Source of the DNA: Drosophila persimilis
Lineage: Eukaryota; Arthropoda; Insecta; Diptera; Drosophilidae
Length of the DNA: 64,000 nt
Assembly (NCBI RefSeq): GCF_003286085.1
Contig: NW_020825288.1
Location: 10,974,001 to 11,038,000, forward strand
Reading direction: 5' to 3'
Part shown: one piece after another, positions 22,814 to 33,770 of the stretch
Position numbering within the stretch: position 1 is the stretch's first letter
Layout of the letters: each line of letters opens with the position of its first letter
The notes under the pieces: generated by a model
What the model saw: the letters and a program-made list of their open reading frames with translations, nothing else
Database searches by the model: none
What the model was told of the DNA's origin: nothing
Position numbers and translations under genes: made by a program

Positions 22814-25800
22814 TCAATTAGATGTAGACGGATACGTTTGATATTTGCACTCCCGCAGAGTTTGGAATGAGTGCTCAAAGTCTGTCGGCAGCGAGGCCAA
22901 TGCATGTGCACTTTCAGTGCCCGAAATAGTTTTGATCAGGCTGTTGGAGTTGAGGGATTCCAATTCGTGTGTCTCCGAATTAGCCAGCTCAACGATGGCC
23001 GAACTGGTTGGCGTCAGGAGCTGCTCACTGGCAATCACCTGGCTGGGTTTACTGAAACAAAGAAGAGTTTGGTCAAAATGAGAACGTTTCTTTCTTTCTC
23101 TCTTTCTTACCGCTCGTAGAACTTGCCGCTGGCATTGTGACGTTTGCGCCACACGGGCCATGCCAGCTGCAAGAAACCATGCTGCGGTCCTGCCACCCTG
23201 AGCAGGCTCATTAGAAAGAAGGTGGCATATAGCCAGCTGATGATCATGACCACCACCAGGAAGACACCAATCTGTATGTAGGGAAGTATGTTCGATGCCA
23301 TCATAATACCACCGGCCAGGCCCGTTGTAGCCGCCGCCATCACCGTCGGTCCGATAATGCGCGATAGCACAAACTGTGTGGCTGCCAGCCGGTCCTTAAT
23401 TGGCGACATCCGATAATGAATGCCATAGTGCAAGCTGAAGTCCACCGCCAGACCAATAGCTGTGCTGACAGCTATGCTCTCCAGTATGTTTAGCTGCCAT
23501 CCGAGGAGAATGAGAACAGCAACGGTGTTGAAAATGCTCAGGGAGACGGTAAGCACGGCGTAGATTGAGATGAGCAGATTGAGGGTGAAGGACAACAGCA
23601 CAAGCAGTGAGGCGACCATGGCCAAGGAAATGGCCACGATTGTGTCATGAGAAAGCGTGTCCTGCACATTATAGAACTTCAGGTCGCTGGTAAACCATCC
23701 GCCACGCAATTCCATGGGCGCTGTGTTTAATTGCAGCTGAAACCAATGCTCCACGGTTTCGTAGAACTCATTGATGTTTGCATAGATCGTGCTGTAGGCT
23801 ACATTCGACTCGAATTCAATTACCAGCGCCTTGACCGAGAGCGGTATGTCGGTCCCATTGGTGGGGACTGACTCCAAACTATAGTTGCCGCTAATCGCAA
23901 AATAATCATCCTCTTCTAGGTGGGTGGTCGCTGCAAACTTGGGTCCCGCCACACCAGGTTGGAAGAACATGGTTGTGTCATAGAGATTGGACACGCTTTG
24001 TGGTAGACACAGGTCAAAAATGTGCGGTTCGTACGGAAACTGGGCATCGCAGCAGGGAGAGCGATCCTTCCGTGTGATATCCATGTCATCGATACATCTG
24101 GGGACCGAAGTATCTCATAAATATTTCAAAAATTAATGGTTCAACTATACTCTCACCTGCGCTTCATGAAGTCTATGAGGTTTTCAATAAAACAATTGGG
24201 CAGCAACATTCCAAAGGTCTCTTGATAAAACGGCTGCTGGCGCACGCTCTGGCAAAAGTCGAGGATCCAAAGCTGCACTGGCTTGCTGGATATACTAAAA
24301 TTATTGTCATAATGGAGGTTGCCAAGTGATTTGGGATTCGTATAGTCGCCATCGTCCACAGCCTGGACACCCCAAACAAAGTGCATATGCATCTTAAAGT
24401 TCTCGTCGACCTGCAGTGGCTTCTCGAACCAAAAATGCTGCTTAATACTGGAATAGACTTCGAACGGATGCTGCGAGACAAATAGCTGGAAATGTGATTT
24501 TTCCGGCAGCTGGAGTCCTGGATACCAGAACACAATGATGGCACTAGATGTACCCAAAGCACCAAAGAGCAACAGCCACATGTAGGCATAATTCATGATG
24601 CTGTTTGTTATGCATTCCTCGAGTGCTTGACAGAATCGATTAATTGACTTTTTGCAGGAATGCATAAGCCGCTGAAGCAGCGGCTGGCGACAGGAAATTC
24701 TGCTTGCAAAAAGGCGCTCCATTATGGAGACGGAGGCGGGCAGCCAAGTGATCATCAGTAAATAGTTTGTCACCACAACTGTTCCTGCAAAGATCCTGAA
24801 AAATCCAATTTTGTATTAGTTGAAAGCAAAGGTTTACGATGTGTCCGAACAACTTACCCAAAACACTTAATGGCCGTTATGGAGCTGCTGTAGGAGGCGT
24901 AAAAGGCGCCCGCCGTCGTCAGCGATGTGACAAACATGGACGCAGCGGCATGCCGCATTGTCAAGGCCATGATGTTCTCCAACGTTTCCGTATGCTCGCC
25001 CTGATCCAATGGTGCTGGCAGTGCACTCTGCGACTGGGCGTTGGTCAATGTGCCGCAGCGATTGCTAAATCTTTCGGCCAACACACAATGCCAGATTTTC
25101 AAAAACAAAAACACGTCATCTGCCCCAATGCCAATGATCACAATCACGGCCAGGAGGTTCATGTAGGGAAAAAACGCAAACTCCAGGACTATAGAGTAGA
25201 CAAAGTAGGCCAGTCCCAACGAGAAGCAGACGGCAATGCAGGACATGGCTGTAATAAAGACGGAACCGGTGTACAGCCAAACGCTGGCCATCACAAATAG
25301 GCCGCCAAGCGATACCAGCCAAACGTCTGTCAGCAGCAGCTCGTTGAACAGTTCGTTCTCCAGCCCCAAGTCCATGGCAATCACTTCCACCAGCTCGTTA
25401 CGTAGGTCTCTGAAAATACAGTCATTACTCATTACCTTACAAACAAACATTAAAGTACACAAATTCTAAATTTAAAATAAGTCAGCGAAATGGCGCCGAA
25501 AACGAGGGAAGCACAATTGGCGGAAATGGATCAGATTTTCCTGGAGGATATCCTGCCAAAGTGCCGCCAATGTCAAACCACCACACAGGCGGACTACGTG
25601 AATCATAATAAAGCCAAAATGCGGTCACGCGCTAAAAAAATACCGCAAGAAGACCCTTCGCTTCTCTCTGGCCACTATGCGAACAATCTCAAGGTTAACG
25701 GACAGGAAATGAAAACAAGGTCCTGGCCCCGTTCTATGGACTGGCGCGAGGAGTATGAACAGTTTGTACGGCGCAACAAGTGGTGCAACGAGGAGATCTA

Positions 25801-27647
25801 CAAGCTGTTCTTTGTGTGCCCGCCCGTGCAGTACAAACAGATCGAGCAATATCTGAAAGACCTGCAAAAGACGGTATATATGTTCGACTACTCCCACAAG
25901 GAGTACGTGTCGCTGCTAAGCCAGCGCCGTAAAAACTTGAGCAAAGAAGACACTAAGCGTGACATGAACCACAAGGACTATTGGACAACCTATGGGAATT
26001 ATTACAATCGCATCCAGGAAACGGAACAATTTCGGGATGCAATCTATCCAGAGCCCAAGCCAAAAGACATGTCGTTGGATAACTTTGCGAAGGCAATGCG
26101 TAAACTGTTTACAAAGTACAATCTAACCACCTACTTTGACGAGATATGCGTGCCGGCACTGTTCATGGCCAAGGATGGCATAATGCCATCGGGGCCCATC
26201 GATCGCTATACCCTACGAAAGTACTGAGTCCAGTTTCCACATCCACACTACTTACACATCTTCCCATTCATGAAATAGTGGCAGCACACGGTTGGACTGC
26301 GCCACAGGCACAAAGATCATAGCGTACTTTAAGTAAACATTCGAATTCTGCAAAATATTCTCATTAAATATTGTTTAAAATTACTAGAATCTAATGCTGC
26401 TTACGTTTGGCCTGATAAAACTAAAGTCGCTGAGGAAATTGAGTACGTTGTAGACTAGATTGTGGCGCTTGCATTCCTCAGGCGCATAGCAGCGAGAGTA
26501 CTCATTGCAGTTGTTGTCTAGCTTCAGGTCGTGAAAGTATTCATAGCAGCCCACCAGCAGGGACTGCAGCGAGCTCACATCATCGGTCGTTAGGTCGAAA
26601 CAGGAACTTTTGTTGGCCAGCAGTGCGGCGTAGTTGGGTAAAGACCAGGGCCGGCAGCAGTCGGAGGTCGACCTTTCGGGCTCGCAATATGCCTTGTAAC
26701 TGGGAACGTCTCTAATCTGTTCCTGCAGCTGGCACATAGCCAATAGGCCGTTCAAATCAAACAGCGAGTCGGTGGCATTGGGTCCAATGCGCTGGACCAC
26801 AAAGTGAGAGTATTCCCTGCGGGGCGACGAATCACAAAAGTATCCTTCTATAGGCTGGCGCAGGTGGGCGTCCGCCCAACTGTCGGTGGGCAGTGTAGCT
26901 GCCTGTTTTAGCAGGCGCCAAGTGCTCTTTTTAGTTTGCACGCGCTCGCGGTGCTCCTCCTCATCCACTGAAGTGGTATTATGCCCATACTGGATCTTTT
27001 CACTGCGCCGGGTCGGCTCCAGCGGGGAGGAGGCACTGTCGTTAGTTATCTCGTAGTCCCGAAAGACGCCGCTGTCCCCCATCCATGTATCTCGGTCGCC
27101 TTCACTTTTTGGGGCACTTGTAGCCTTCAGGCGTTTCTTGAGCAACATAATCTTCTCGGCCACCTCTGAGTGCTCGTGCCTCTTCTGATCCTTTCGTCGC
27201 TTATTCTTGTTTTTGTGCTTCCGCTGGTTCTTGCGGCGCCTATGATTCGGATGCAGTTGGGACACTCCATAACCCTCATCCACTCTGCGCTTTTCCCAGA
27301 TAACCGACGGATTCGAGAATAGCACGCCATGTCGGTCGGTCTCCTGCAGAAGATTGTACCAGGCAGTCAAACGCTTCCCTATTTTGGTGCCTCGCGTCTC
27401 GAACCCCTGAAATGTAAATTGCGGAGTGGGAGTATGAGGATTGAGCATGCGTAGATATGGATGTGCGTGGACCTGCAGCAGTCATACGTACCAAGGTGGG
27501 GTCACTGAAGTCGGGCAGCTTGTTGAGGATGAGCGCCACTATTATGCAGGCCACGCAACAGACCGCAATGGAGACCACAACCAGGTACGGACGTCTAGCT
27601 AGGACGTGGTAGTACCAGTTCATCTTCTCTGAGTCAAAGCACAGCAT
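22814..27647 (-). CDS. disp: Dispatched, Hedgehog-release transporter
   Basis: Seven coding exons, read from high to low coordinates: 27647-27492, 27406-26405, 26347-26256, 25409-24858, 24795-24157, 24097-23111 and 23051-22814. They keep frame throughout and give 1221 residues, close to the roughly 1218 I recall for the fly protein. Dispatched is a 12-helix RND-family membrane protein with a sterol-sensing domain, needed for release of cholesterol-modified Hedgehog from producing cells. The N-terminus carries one hydrophobic helix and then a long loop with a Lys/Arg-rich stretch. The helix-4 proton-relay motif reads GIGADDVFLF and its second-half counterpart GLAVDFSLHYG; both acidic positions are kept. 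The start at 27647 gives the conserved MLCFDSEKMNWYYH. An unrelated gene lies on the opposite strand inside the intron between 26256 and 25409. Identity rests on extended remembered similarity to D. melanogaster Disp. Confidence 0.97.
25490..26227 (+). CDS. Unrecognised 245-residue protein, gene nested in a disp intron
   Basis: An intact single-exon frame lies on the strand opposite disp, entirely inside its intron between exons 3 and 4. Its ATG is 81 bases from one disp exon and its stop is 29 bases from the other. The product is hydrophilic and basic, with no signal peptide or membrane helix. It begins with a short PKCRQCQ (CxxC) segment, then a Lys/Arg-rich region, then a Trp/Tyr-rich body (SMDWREEYEQF, NHKDYWTTYGNYYNR), and ends DRYTLRKY. 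I do not recognise a domain. Coding status is supported by an uninterrupted 246 codons in a compact intron and ordinary codon usage. The only nearby downstream poly(A)-like sequence (ATTAAA near 26364) would carry the transcript across disp exon 3. Intronless nested fly genes are often testis-expressed; that is inference. Confidence 0.8.
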   Translation: MAPKTREAQLAEMDQIFLEDILPKCRQCQTTTQADYVNHNKAKMRSRAKKIPQEDPSLLSGHYANNLKVNGQEMKTRSWPRSMDWREEYEQFVRRNKWCNEEIYKLFFVCPPVQYKQIEQYLKDLQKTVYMFDYSHKEYVSLLSQRRKNLSKEDTKRDMNHKDYWTTYGNYYNRIQETEQFRDAIYPEPKPKDMSLDNFAKAMRKLFTKYNLTTYFDEICVPALFMAKDGIMPSGPIDRYTLRKY

Positions 27648-28532
27648 GCCGAGGCAGCAGTTCCTTTGAACGTTTCAATAATTGAATCAACCTCTGCTTA
27701 TTTGCTTATCATAGCGCTGTTGTTGTTCCTCCTAGTCCTCCTCCATCATATTATCGACGGCTGCTTGTGTCTCCGAAAACCAGGGCAGGGTCAAATGCTA
27801 TTGTTTTGGTTTTGTTATAGATACTGCCTGGGGGTTTTTTTTCGGATTTTCAGGATCAAAAATCCACTTGTTGGCGCTTGGCTTGTGGAATTACATTTTA
27901 GCCAGACGAACGAGCAACTAACTTAGGGCTTGGAACTAACTAAAACAAAAAAGGAACCAAAAATTTGCGAACAAGGGTAATATAATATAATGCAGAAAAC
28001 ACTGTGAAATAACAACAAAAAGCCAGGATACGATAGCGCTGCAAAGGAATTTCGCGATAGATCGATGTTTTCTCCGACCATCGATACATCGTTTGTGTGA
28101 TATCGAAGTCTAGAAGACTAATTATAGCTGTAAGACATTAGATCATGCTAAATTTGCAACTAGATTTTTGCAGCTAGTCAGTTAGCAAAGTCGAATGTCG
28201 TACAGCTTTTGGGCGCACCTTAAAATGTGCGAAAAATCATTCACCAGAAAAAAAACAGACAAAAAGAATACATTTTAATAATTTTGTGGGTAAAAGTAAC
28301 ACAAATCTTTATCAATAATTAGAATGAGCTATTTTTTTAGCAAGGAATTTCATAGCAGGATATAGATACGCTCCAATACTGAAAGCGGAAAAGCATTGAA
28401 ACTAACATTAAAACTGATTTTTATAAATTTTCGATGAATATGTCAAGTTATCGATGGTTTATACCATCCCTAGTCTGCAATGTTTTGTAATCTTATTTAC
28501 TATAGTTAAATTTTTAGATTTATAAATAAGAA
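27648..28532. promoter_or_regulatory. Divergent promoter interval between disp and ECSIT with DRE/CGATA motifs
   Basis: The interval separates disp (leftward) and ECSIT (rightward). CGATA-type motifs cluster at 28031-28035, 28055-28060, ATCGAT at 28061-28066, CATCGATA at 28079-28086 and TATCGA at 28101-28106. A further TATCGATG lies at 28449-28456, about 80 bases before the ECSIT ATG. Such motifs bind DREF and BEAF-32 and mark housekeeping promoters in flies. No TATA box in a normal position is seen. Confidence 0.55.
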
Positions 28533-29789
28533 ATGCTGCGACGAGCCCAGTGCCTGCTGCGGATGCACAGCACTGGTCGCCAGTCGCTTTGTGCCGGACA
28601 ACGCGTTCCTGCCGTTCTCCACAGAAACTATTCAGCCGACGAGACTAATTCCAACTCCGGAAATCCAAATGCAAAACGTGCCGGCACAGGTGGCTCAAAG
28701 AGCCTGCCCGCTGTGCGTAATGTGTTTGCAGCAGCACAGGACAAGACGAAGGACACCTACCTCACAATGGTGGAGATCTTCCAGGAGCGCGATGTGCATA
28801 GGCGCAACCATGTCGAGTTCATCTACGCTGCACTGAAGCACATGCCCGACTTTGGCGTGGAGAACGATCTGGAGGTGTACAAGGCCCTGATCAATGTGAT
28901 GCCCAAGGGAAAATTCATACCGACGAACCTGTTTCAGGCCGAGTTCATGCACTATCCCAAGCAGCAGCAGTGCATCATAGACCTGCTGGAGCAGATGGAG
29001 GACTTCGGCGTCATGCCCGACTACGAAATGGAGGCCATGCTGCTGAATGTGTTCGGCAACAAGGGTCACCCCCTGCGCAAGTACTGGCGGATGATGTACT
29101 GGATGCCCAAGTTCAAAAACCTGTCGCCCTGGCCCCTGCCCAACCCGGTGCCCGACGATACGCTGGAAATCGCCAAACTGGCCGTCGAGCGGATGTGCAC
29201 GGTCGATCTGCGGTCGCAGATTAACGTATTCGATACCAAGGAGCTCAAGGATGCCGTGGACGAGACGTGGATCGTGAGCGGCATGAGCCCGGAGCAGTCG
29301 AAGCTGTTGCGCGAGCACTCTCGGCAAAAGGCCCTGTACATTGAGGGCCCTTTTCACATATGGATACGGAATCGTCGCATTAACTACTTCACCCTGCGCG
29401 CTGATGCCGACACCGAGTTCCTCGCCCAGTTGGACGAGCGGCAGCTGGACGAGGATGATGTGTCGCACATTGAGGTGCCATTCTTCGGTCGCCCCCCACC
29501 GAGACGACACAATCAGCTTGGCAAGCTGCGCTCGGTCCATCAGCAGGACGATGGCACTATTTTTGCCATCTGCGCCACTGGCACCTCCACCAAGGACTCG
29601 CTACTCTCGTGGATACGTCTGTTGGAGGCGCATGGCAATCCTTCCATTGGCGAGGTCCCCGTTCTGTTCAGGTTCACATCCACAGTGCCTACCAAGGCAG
29701 AAGAGATCGAGGGACCTGCCTGTGTTCCAGCGACCAGCAGTGATAGCAGTAGCCGTAGCCGTAAGGAGGAGGAGCCGAGCGTAAGTTAA
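28533..29789 (+). CDS. ECSIT: ECSIT, mitochondrial complex I assembly / Toll signalling adaptor
   Basis: A single uninterrupted exon encodes 418 residues. The N-terminus (MLRRAQCLLRMHSTGRQSL) is basic and lacks acidic residues, as expected for a mitochondrial targeting sequence. The core follows the ECSIT family pattern, for example RDVHRRNHVEFIYAALKHM, NVMPKGKFIPTN and WRMMYWMPKFKNLSPWP. It is followed by a C-terminal domain with GPFHIWIRNRRINYF and a Ser/Glu-rich tail. ECSIT is known as an assembly factor for respiratory complex I and as an adaptor in Toll and BMP signalling. The stop at 29787-29789 overlaps a perfect donor-like GTAAGT, but no downstream coding exon is apparent. The AATAAA at 29797-29802 lies only 8 bases past the stop, so the 3' UTR is probably very short. 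Confidence 0.95.
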   Translation: MLRRAQCLLRMHSTGRQSLCAGQRVPAVLHRNYSADETNSNSGNPNAKRAGTGGSKSLPAVRNVFAAAQDKTKDTYLTMVEIFQERDVHRRNHVEFIYAALKHMPDFGVENDLEVYKALINVMPKGKFIPTNLFQAEFMHYPKQQQCIIDLLEQMEDFGVMPDYEMEAMLLNVFGNKGHPLRKYWRMMYWMPKFKNLSPWPLPNPVPDDTLEIAKLAVERMCTVDLRSQINVFDTKELKDAVDETWIVSGMSPEQSKLLREHSRQKALYIEGPFHIWIRNRRINYFTLRADADTEFLAQLDERQLDEDDVSHIEVPFFGRPPPRRHNQLGKLRSVHQQDDGTIFAICATGTSTKDSLLSWIRLLEAHGNPSIGEVPVLFRFTSTVPTKAEEIEGPACVPATSSDSSSRSRKEEEPSVS

Positions 29790-30135
29790 CTTATTGAATA
29801 AATTCATTGTTGAGTAACTTGTTTGTCGTTGTCTTTAATTTGTTGGTTTTGATTAAGGTTTAGGTTAAAGGAAATTAACGATTAGATTACACAATTTCAA
29901 ATTGTGAAGCCTGTTTGTTGCTGCTGTTGCTGCTGGTTTATATACGAGTATATACTGATCCGAGCTTAAACGAAAAATCACAGAACTCGAAACTAAATTT
30001 ACAGAAGATCTGATCTGCCTGGGATTTCACGCATCATTTCTCTAACCTCTAATTAAGTATTTACATTTCATCTGAGTTGGAAATATGTCATATATCATAA
30101 TATCAATATCCGGCGACTTTTCTGCCGGGATCGTT
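29790..30135. other. Convergent 3' ends of ECSIT and the GTPBP gene
   Basis: Short interval holding both 3' UTRs. A small CTG-type run (TTGCTGCTGTTGCTGCTGG) lies near 29917. No gene is seen. Confidence 0.5.
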
Positions 30136-32065
30136 TCACTTTGTGCCAGTTTTGTTGACCGGAAACACCTGCGTGACAACGCCGATGCCCTTGCTGGTGC
30201 CCTCGCGGAACAGGATGCGCATGCCGGGACGCACGTATTCCGGATGGCCGACAAACTCAAACATCACGGAGGCGCAATCGTTGGTCCCCAGCTTCTCCCC
30301 ACCCATTATGCCCCGAATAACGGCAGTCTGACGAATGCTTCCAATGTGCACGGTGGTCTGGAAGCCCACGTAGATGGCCGTGGCATGGAACAACACAGAT
30401 ACCTTGGCCTGCAAAGGAATCGATGCGTTTATAAGGAAGAATCAACACTTTTTGTCGGCTCACCTGAAAGAAGAACGTGCCGTATGGTTCGTCCGGACTG
30501 TCGCCCAGCAGTACCATGCCGCTTCGCAGATTTGGCAGCTCCTGGTCCATGGTAAACGAGAGCGAGGCGCTCTGGCCAGCGCGTACCACACGACATGGCG
30601 CCTTATTCCGATGGATGGTATTGACGCTGACGGGATGGAAGCTTCCGTTCGGCAGAGGACCTATTTTCAATGGCATATTCTCGGTGAGCACGCCTTGGAC
30701 CAGGAGACCTCCCACCACGGGACCAACGTCCGTGACCCGAAAAATTTCATCAACCTGAAACTCGCAGGACTCCTGCTCGAGGCGATCCTTCTCGGCATTG
30801 CTTATGCCCGGCGATAGGACATAGAGAAACTTGGTGACCAGATTTAGGCCAGTTCCCGTGACATTCGAGACACAAAATATGGGTACAATGTTCTCAGACA
30901 CCTGATTCGAGCCAGCGGAAATAGCCTCATCGGTATTGGTGACCACGAACGGCACCTTGCGGCACCCAATGTTTGTGAGAAGTGTGCGCAGCTCCTGCAC
31001 GGTGGCGTCCGGCGACGTAATGTCCGTCTTGGTGACCAAAATGAAGAACGGCATGTCCAGGGCACGCACAATGGCCAAGTGCTCCTCGGTAGTTTCGTTG
31101 CAGCCGCTGCCCGCTGACACCACCAGCATGGCATAGTGTGGCGAATAGCCACTCAGCGCTTGGACCGTGGTGCGCATGTAGCGTCGATGGCCTGCCAGAT
31201 CCATGAAGGTAACGAGCTTGCTGGAGCGATCGCTGATCTCCTCGGCCGTCATCATCTCATTGTACTTGTAGTTGACCACATTCCCCAGCGCATCGAAGCC
31301 CAGAGTCTCGTGGGAGATGCAGGATGTGCGACCTGCAGGAGGAGGAGGAGAGGTGTTAGTAAGCGGTAAAAGGTGTTGATATCCATTATGTTTACCGGAC
31401 TGGATCTCGTGCATATGCCTGAACATGTTGAGCCGCGCTCGACCGTGTCCATTGTCCAGTTCGTCCTGCGTGAGTACGCCCAGGAGCGTGGACTTGCCAG
31501 CGTCGGCTCCGCCCAGAACCGCTACCCGCACCTCAATGTTATGCTGATCGTCGGGAATCTTACGCACCAGCACCTCGGCCACTGCCCGTCGAGCGGCGAT
31601 GGTCTTGCGGCGAAGCACTGAGGTGCTTGCACCCAAGTGATGGGCCATCTGCTTCAGAGTCATCAGCGAGGCATTCATGTCTTTCTCGCTGAGACCCTGC
31701 AGATAGCCCGCATCGGACACACCGATCTCATAGATGGCCTCGCCGTTGCCCTCACGCAGACGCCACTTCATCTGTGTGACGAGATGCTCGAAGCGCTGCT
31801 TGGAAGGACTCACCAGCTTTAGCTTGTACTCCACATTGCCCAGCTGTGGCTCCGGTGGCAGTATTCCCTGCTCGAAATCAAAGATCAAATTTCCCTTGGC
31901 CGTGGCGGTGGTGGTGGCACTGTATGGACTGCACTCATTGGCGTTGGCATCCATCTCGTAGTCGCTGCTACTGCTGCCCCCGCCGCTGGAGTTGCCGTTT
32001 ATCTCGGGCTCCTCGTCAAAGCCGTCGTCCTGATTGGGATCGAAGAGACTCAGGAAGGACTCCAT
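30136..32065 (-). CDS. CG2017: GTPBP1/2-type translational GTPase
   Basis: Coding exons 32065-31396, 31332-30464 and 30408-30136 keep frame and encode 603 residues. The N-terminal 60 residues are acidic and Ser/Asn-rich. A region beginning near LPPEPQLGNVEYKLKL precedes the GTPase domain. Its motifs are GGADAGKST (P-loop), DLAGH (G3) and TKTD (G4), followed by EF-Tu-like beta-barrel domains ending FREGTSKGIGVVTQVF. This is the pattern of GTPBP1/GTPBP2, EF1A-related GTPases linked to mRNA turnover and rescue of stalled ribosomes. The ATG at 32065 directly follows an acceptor-like TTTATAG, so a separate 5' non-coding exon probably lies upstream. The donor of intron 1 is the weaker GTAAAC, but the codon across the junction (GGT) and the family alignment support it. 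The FlyBase name is from memory and the gene order beside disp. Confidence 0.9.
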
Positions 32066-33580
32066 CTTGCTATAAATATTAGTAGACTTATTGTTAGACA
32101 AGAGATAAACAGCAGTAACAAAGAACAATTTTCTATAGAACAAGAGTACAATATTTTGGCGAATTGCGACATTGAAACACACACACAGGGAAGTGTAGAA
32201 AAGTTTATACATATGTGCTTTTCGATGTACACATATGTATGTATGTATACACATCATATCTGTTTTTCTTCGTTTTCCTCTTTGACTTGCAGCGAAGCGA
32301 CCTTGAAACTCTTGTTTATGTTTGCTCCGACTTTATGCAGATACACACAATGGGGAGGGATGACATGGGAGGGAGACCTACGCGGAGGAGTCCACATTTT
32401 CTTACCCGAGAATCAAATTATAGCGATATTTATGGTACTTAACGACTCACTTCTACAAATAATTATACACCAAAACTTGGTCGCAATTGCGCGCGACGCG
32501 GGTTTGCTGGCACAAATTATCGATTTTGGCTGCGCTTTTGCCTTCACCCAGGTCCAATCTGTTATTTGGCTATATCTCTGGCTGTATCTCTTCTGCTTCT
32601 GGCTCTGCTCCCGACTTGTGCTTTTTGTGTTTGGCGGCCAGCCTTTCGATTTTGTTTATAACTTGCTCTGCTTTGTGCTACGACCACGCGTTTAGAACTC
32701 GTATACATACTCGTACATGCACACATACATGTGTGTATTCACCCAAATAAAAAAGTTGCCAAAGCTTTTACGATACCCTACTCGGGTAGAGCCTGGAATG
32801 TAAGGTGACGAATTAGATTCTCAGGCGACACTTGCATCATTTGAGGCATATGTATATATGTTTTAGCACATCATTTATGAAATTTTATTTCTAAAAACAG
32901 TTAGTTGTAGTTGCTCAACTCCTTTTATTTTAAATTGATGATCATGTACACATATTTATTCTGAGGAAGCGCATGCAAATGTCGGTGAATATCGAGCTTT
33001 TGATTGTCCCGTATTCTTGTTTGCTTTTCGCATCTTTCTGGTTCTACACAAAACCGAAGGCGGTTTGTTTTGATCGAATCAGCTGCGACGCGCTGATAGC
33101 AAACGACGCGAACGATGGCACTATATCTTGAAATTGATGAAAAGCAATTCACGAAAAGCTTTTTTGGGTGATTACTGTTGTACGTGTCAAGTTAAAACGA
33201 ATTGCAGACGTAGGTTTATTTCTATCATTGCATACATAGCATGTGACGTGTGTGCATATGTTGCACAGTTGCGTGGGCCAATTGCATCATATTATGTGTC
33301 CAATATTGAATTAAAATGCAGGTCAACGCACTGTTGCACTTACATTTCACAATTGTTGCAATAGGCCCAGGAAGGCCAGCGGAATATGATGCAATGATGA
33401 TGCTCCGTTCAATAATGCCAGGATTGCGCGTAAAGAAGCTGGTACTTTCCTTGCTGGGCTGGGGACTGGTCTGGTCACTTAAATGCACTTATTTTACACG
33501 GACATATTTAATAGCGACATACAGCTATGTTCTAAACATTAAATTTAGATGTGTGTACGAGCAATCAAATTAATTTGTTT
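32066..33580. other. 5' region of the GTPBP gene, no further gene recognised
   Basis: Presumed leader and promoter region. Low-complexity ACATATGTATGTATG runs occur near 32228. A palindromic TACCCTACTCGGGTA motif lies near 32774, similar to sequence common in dispersed fly repeats. Short open frames on both strands show no protein-like composition. Confidence 0.4.
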
Positions 33581-33604
33581 ACACTTGTTGATATTTTATA
33601 TAGA

Positions 33605-33770
33605 TATATCGATTATACATTTCATAATATATCGATATGTTTAAATCGATACTCAAAACACAATATAAGCAGAGGCAAAATTTAAAGGAAAGAGCTTATC
33701 GAGGAGTGGCGCCACCTTATATCGATATATATTTTTGTTCATAATATCGGTACTTAGTGCGATACATAGA
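33605..33770. promoter_or_regulatory. Cluster of TATCGATA (DRE / BEAF-32-type) sites
   Basis: ATCGAT at 33608-33613, a perfect TATCGATA at 33630-33637, AATCGATA at 33644-33651, a second perfect TATCGATA at 33720-33727 and CGATA at 33760-33764 lie within 160 bases. TATCGATA is the DREF site and clustered CGATA is the BEAF-32 signature. The cluster stands about 1.6 kb upstream of the GTPBP start codon and 2.6 kb past the stop codon of the Sidestep-family gene, so it may be the GTPBP promoter, a domain boundary, or both. Confidence 0.55.

Noticed and set aside
28695-29540. 281-codon minus-strand frame across ECSIT
   Set aside because: Antisense shadow; the + strand encodes the recognisable ECSIT protein.
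30257-32257. Upstream extension of the GTPBP frame to 32257
   Set aside because: The extra N-terminal residues are Cys/Phe/Tyr-rich and follow AT-rich leader sequence; an acceptor-like TTTATAG directly precedes the ATG at 32065, where family-like sequence starts.
33225-33573. Overlapping open frames on both strands at 33.2-33.6 kb
   Set aside because: No family motifs, no splice context and no codon bias; likely chance in promoter-flank sequence.
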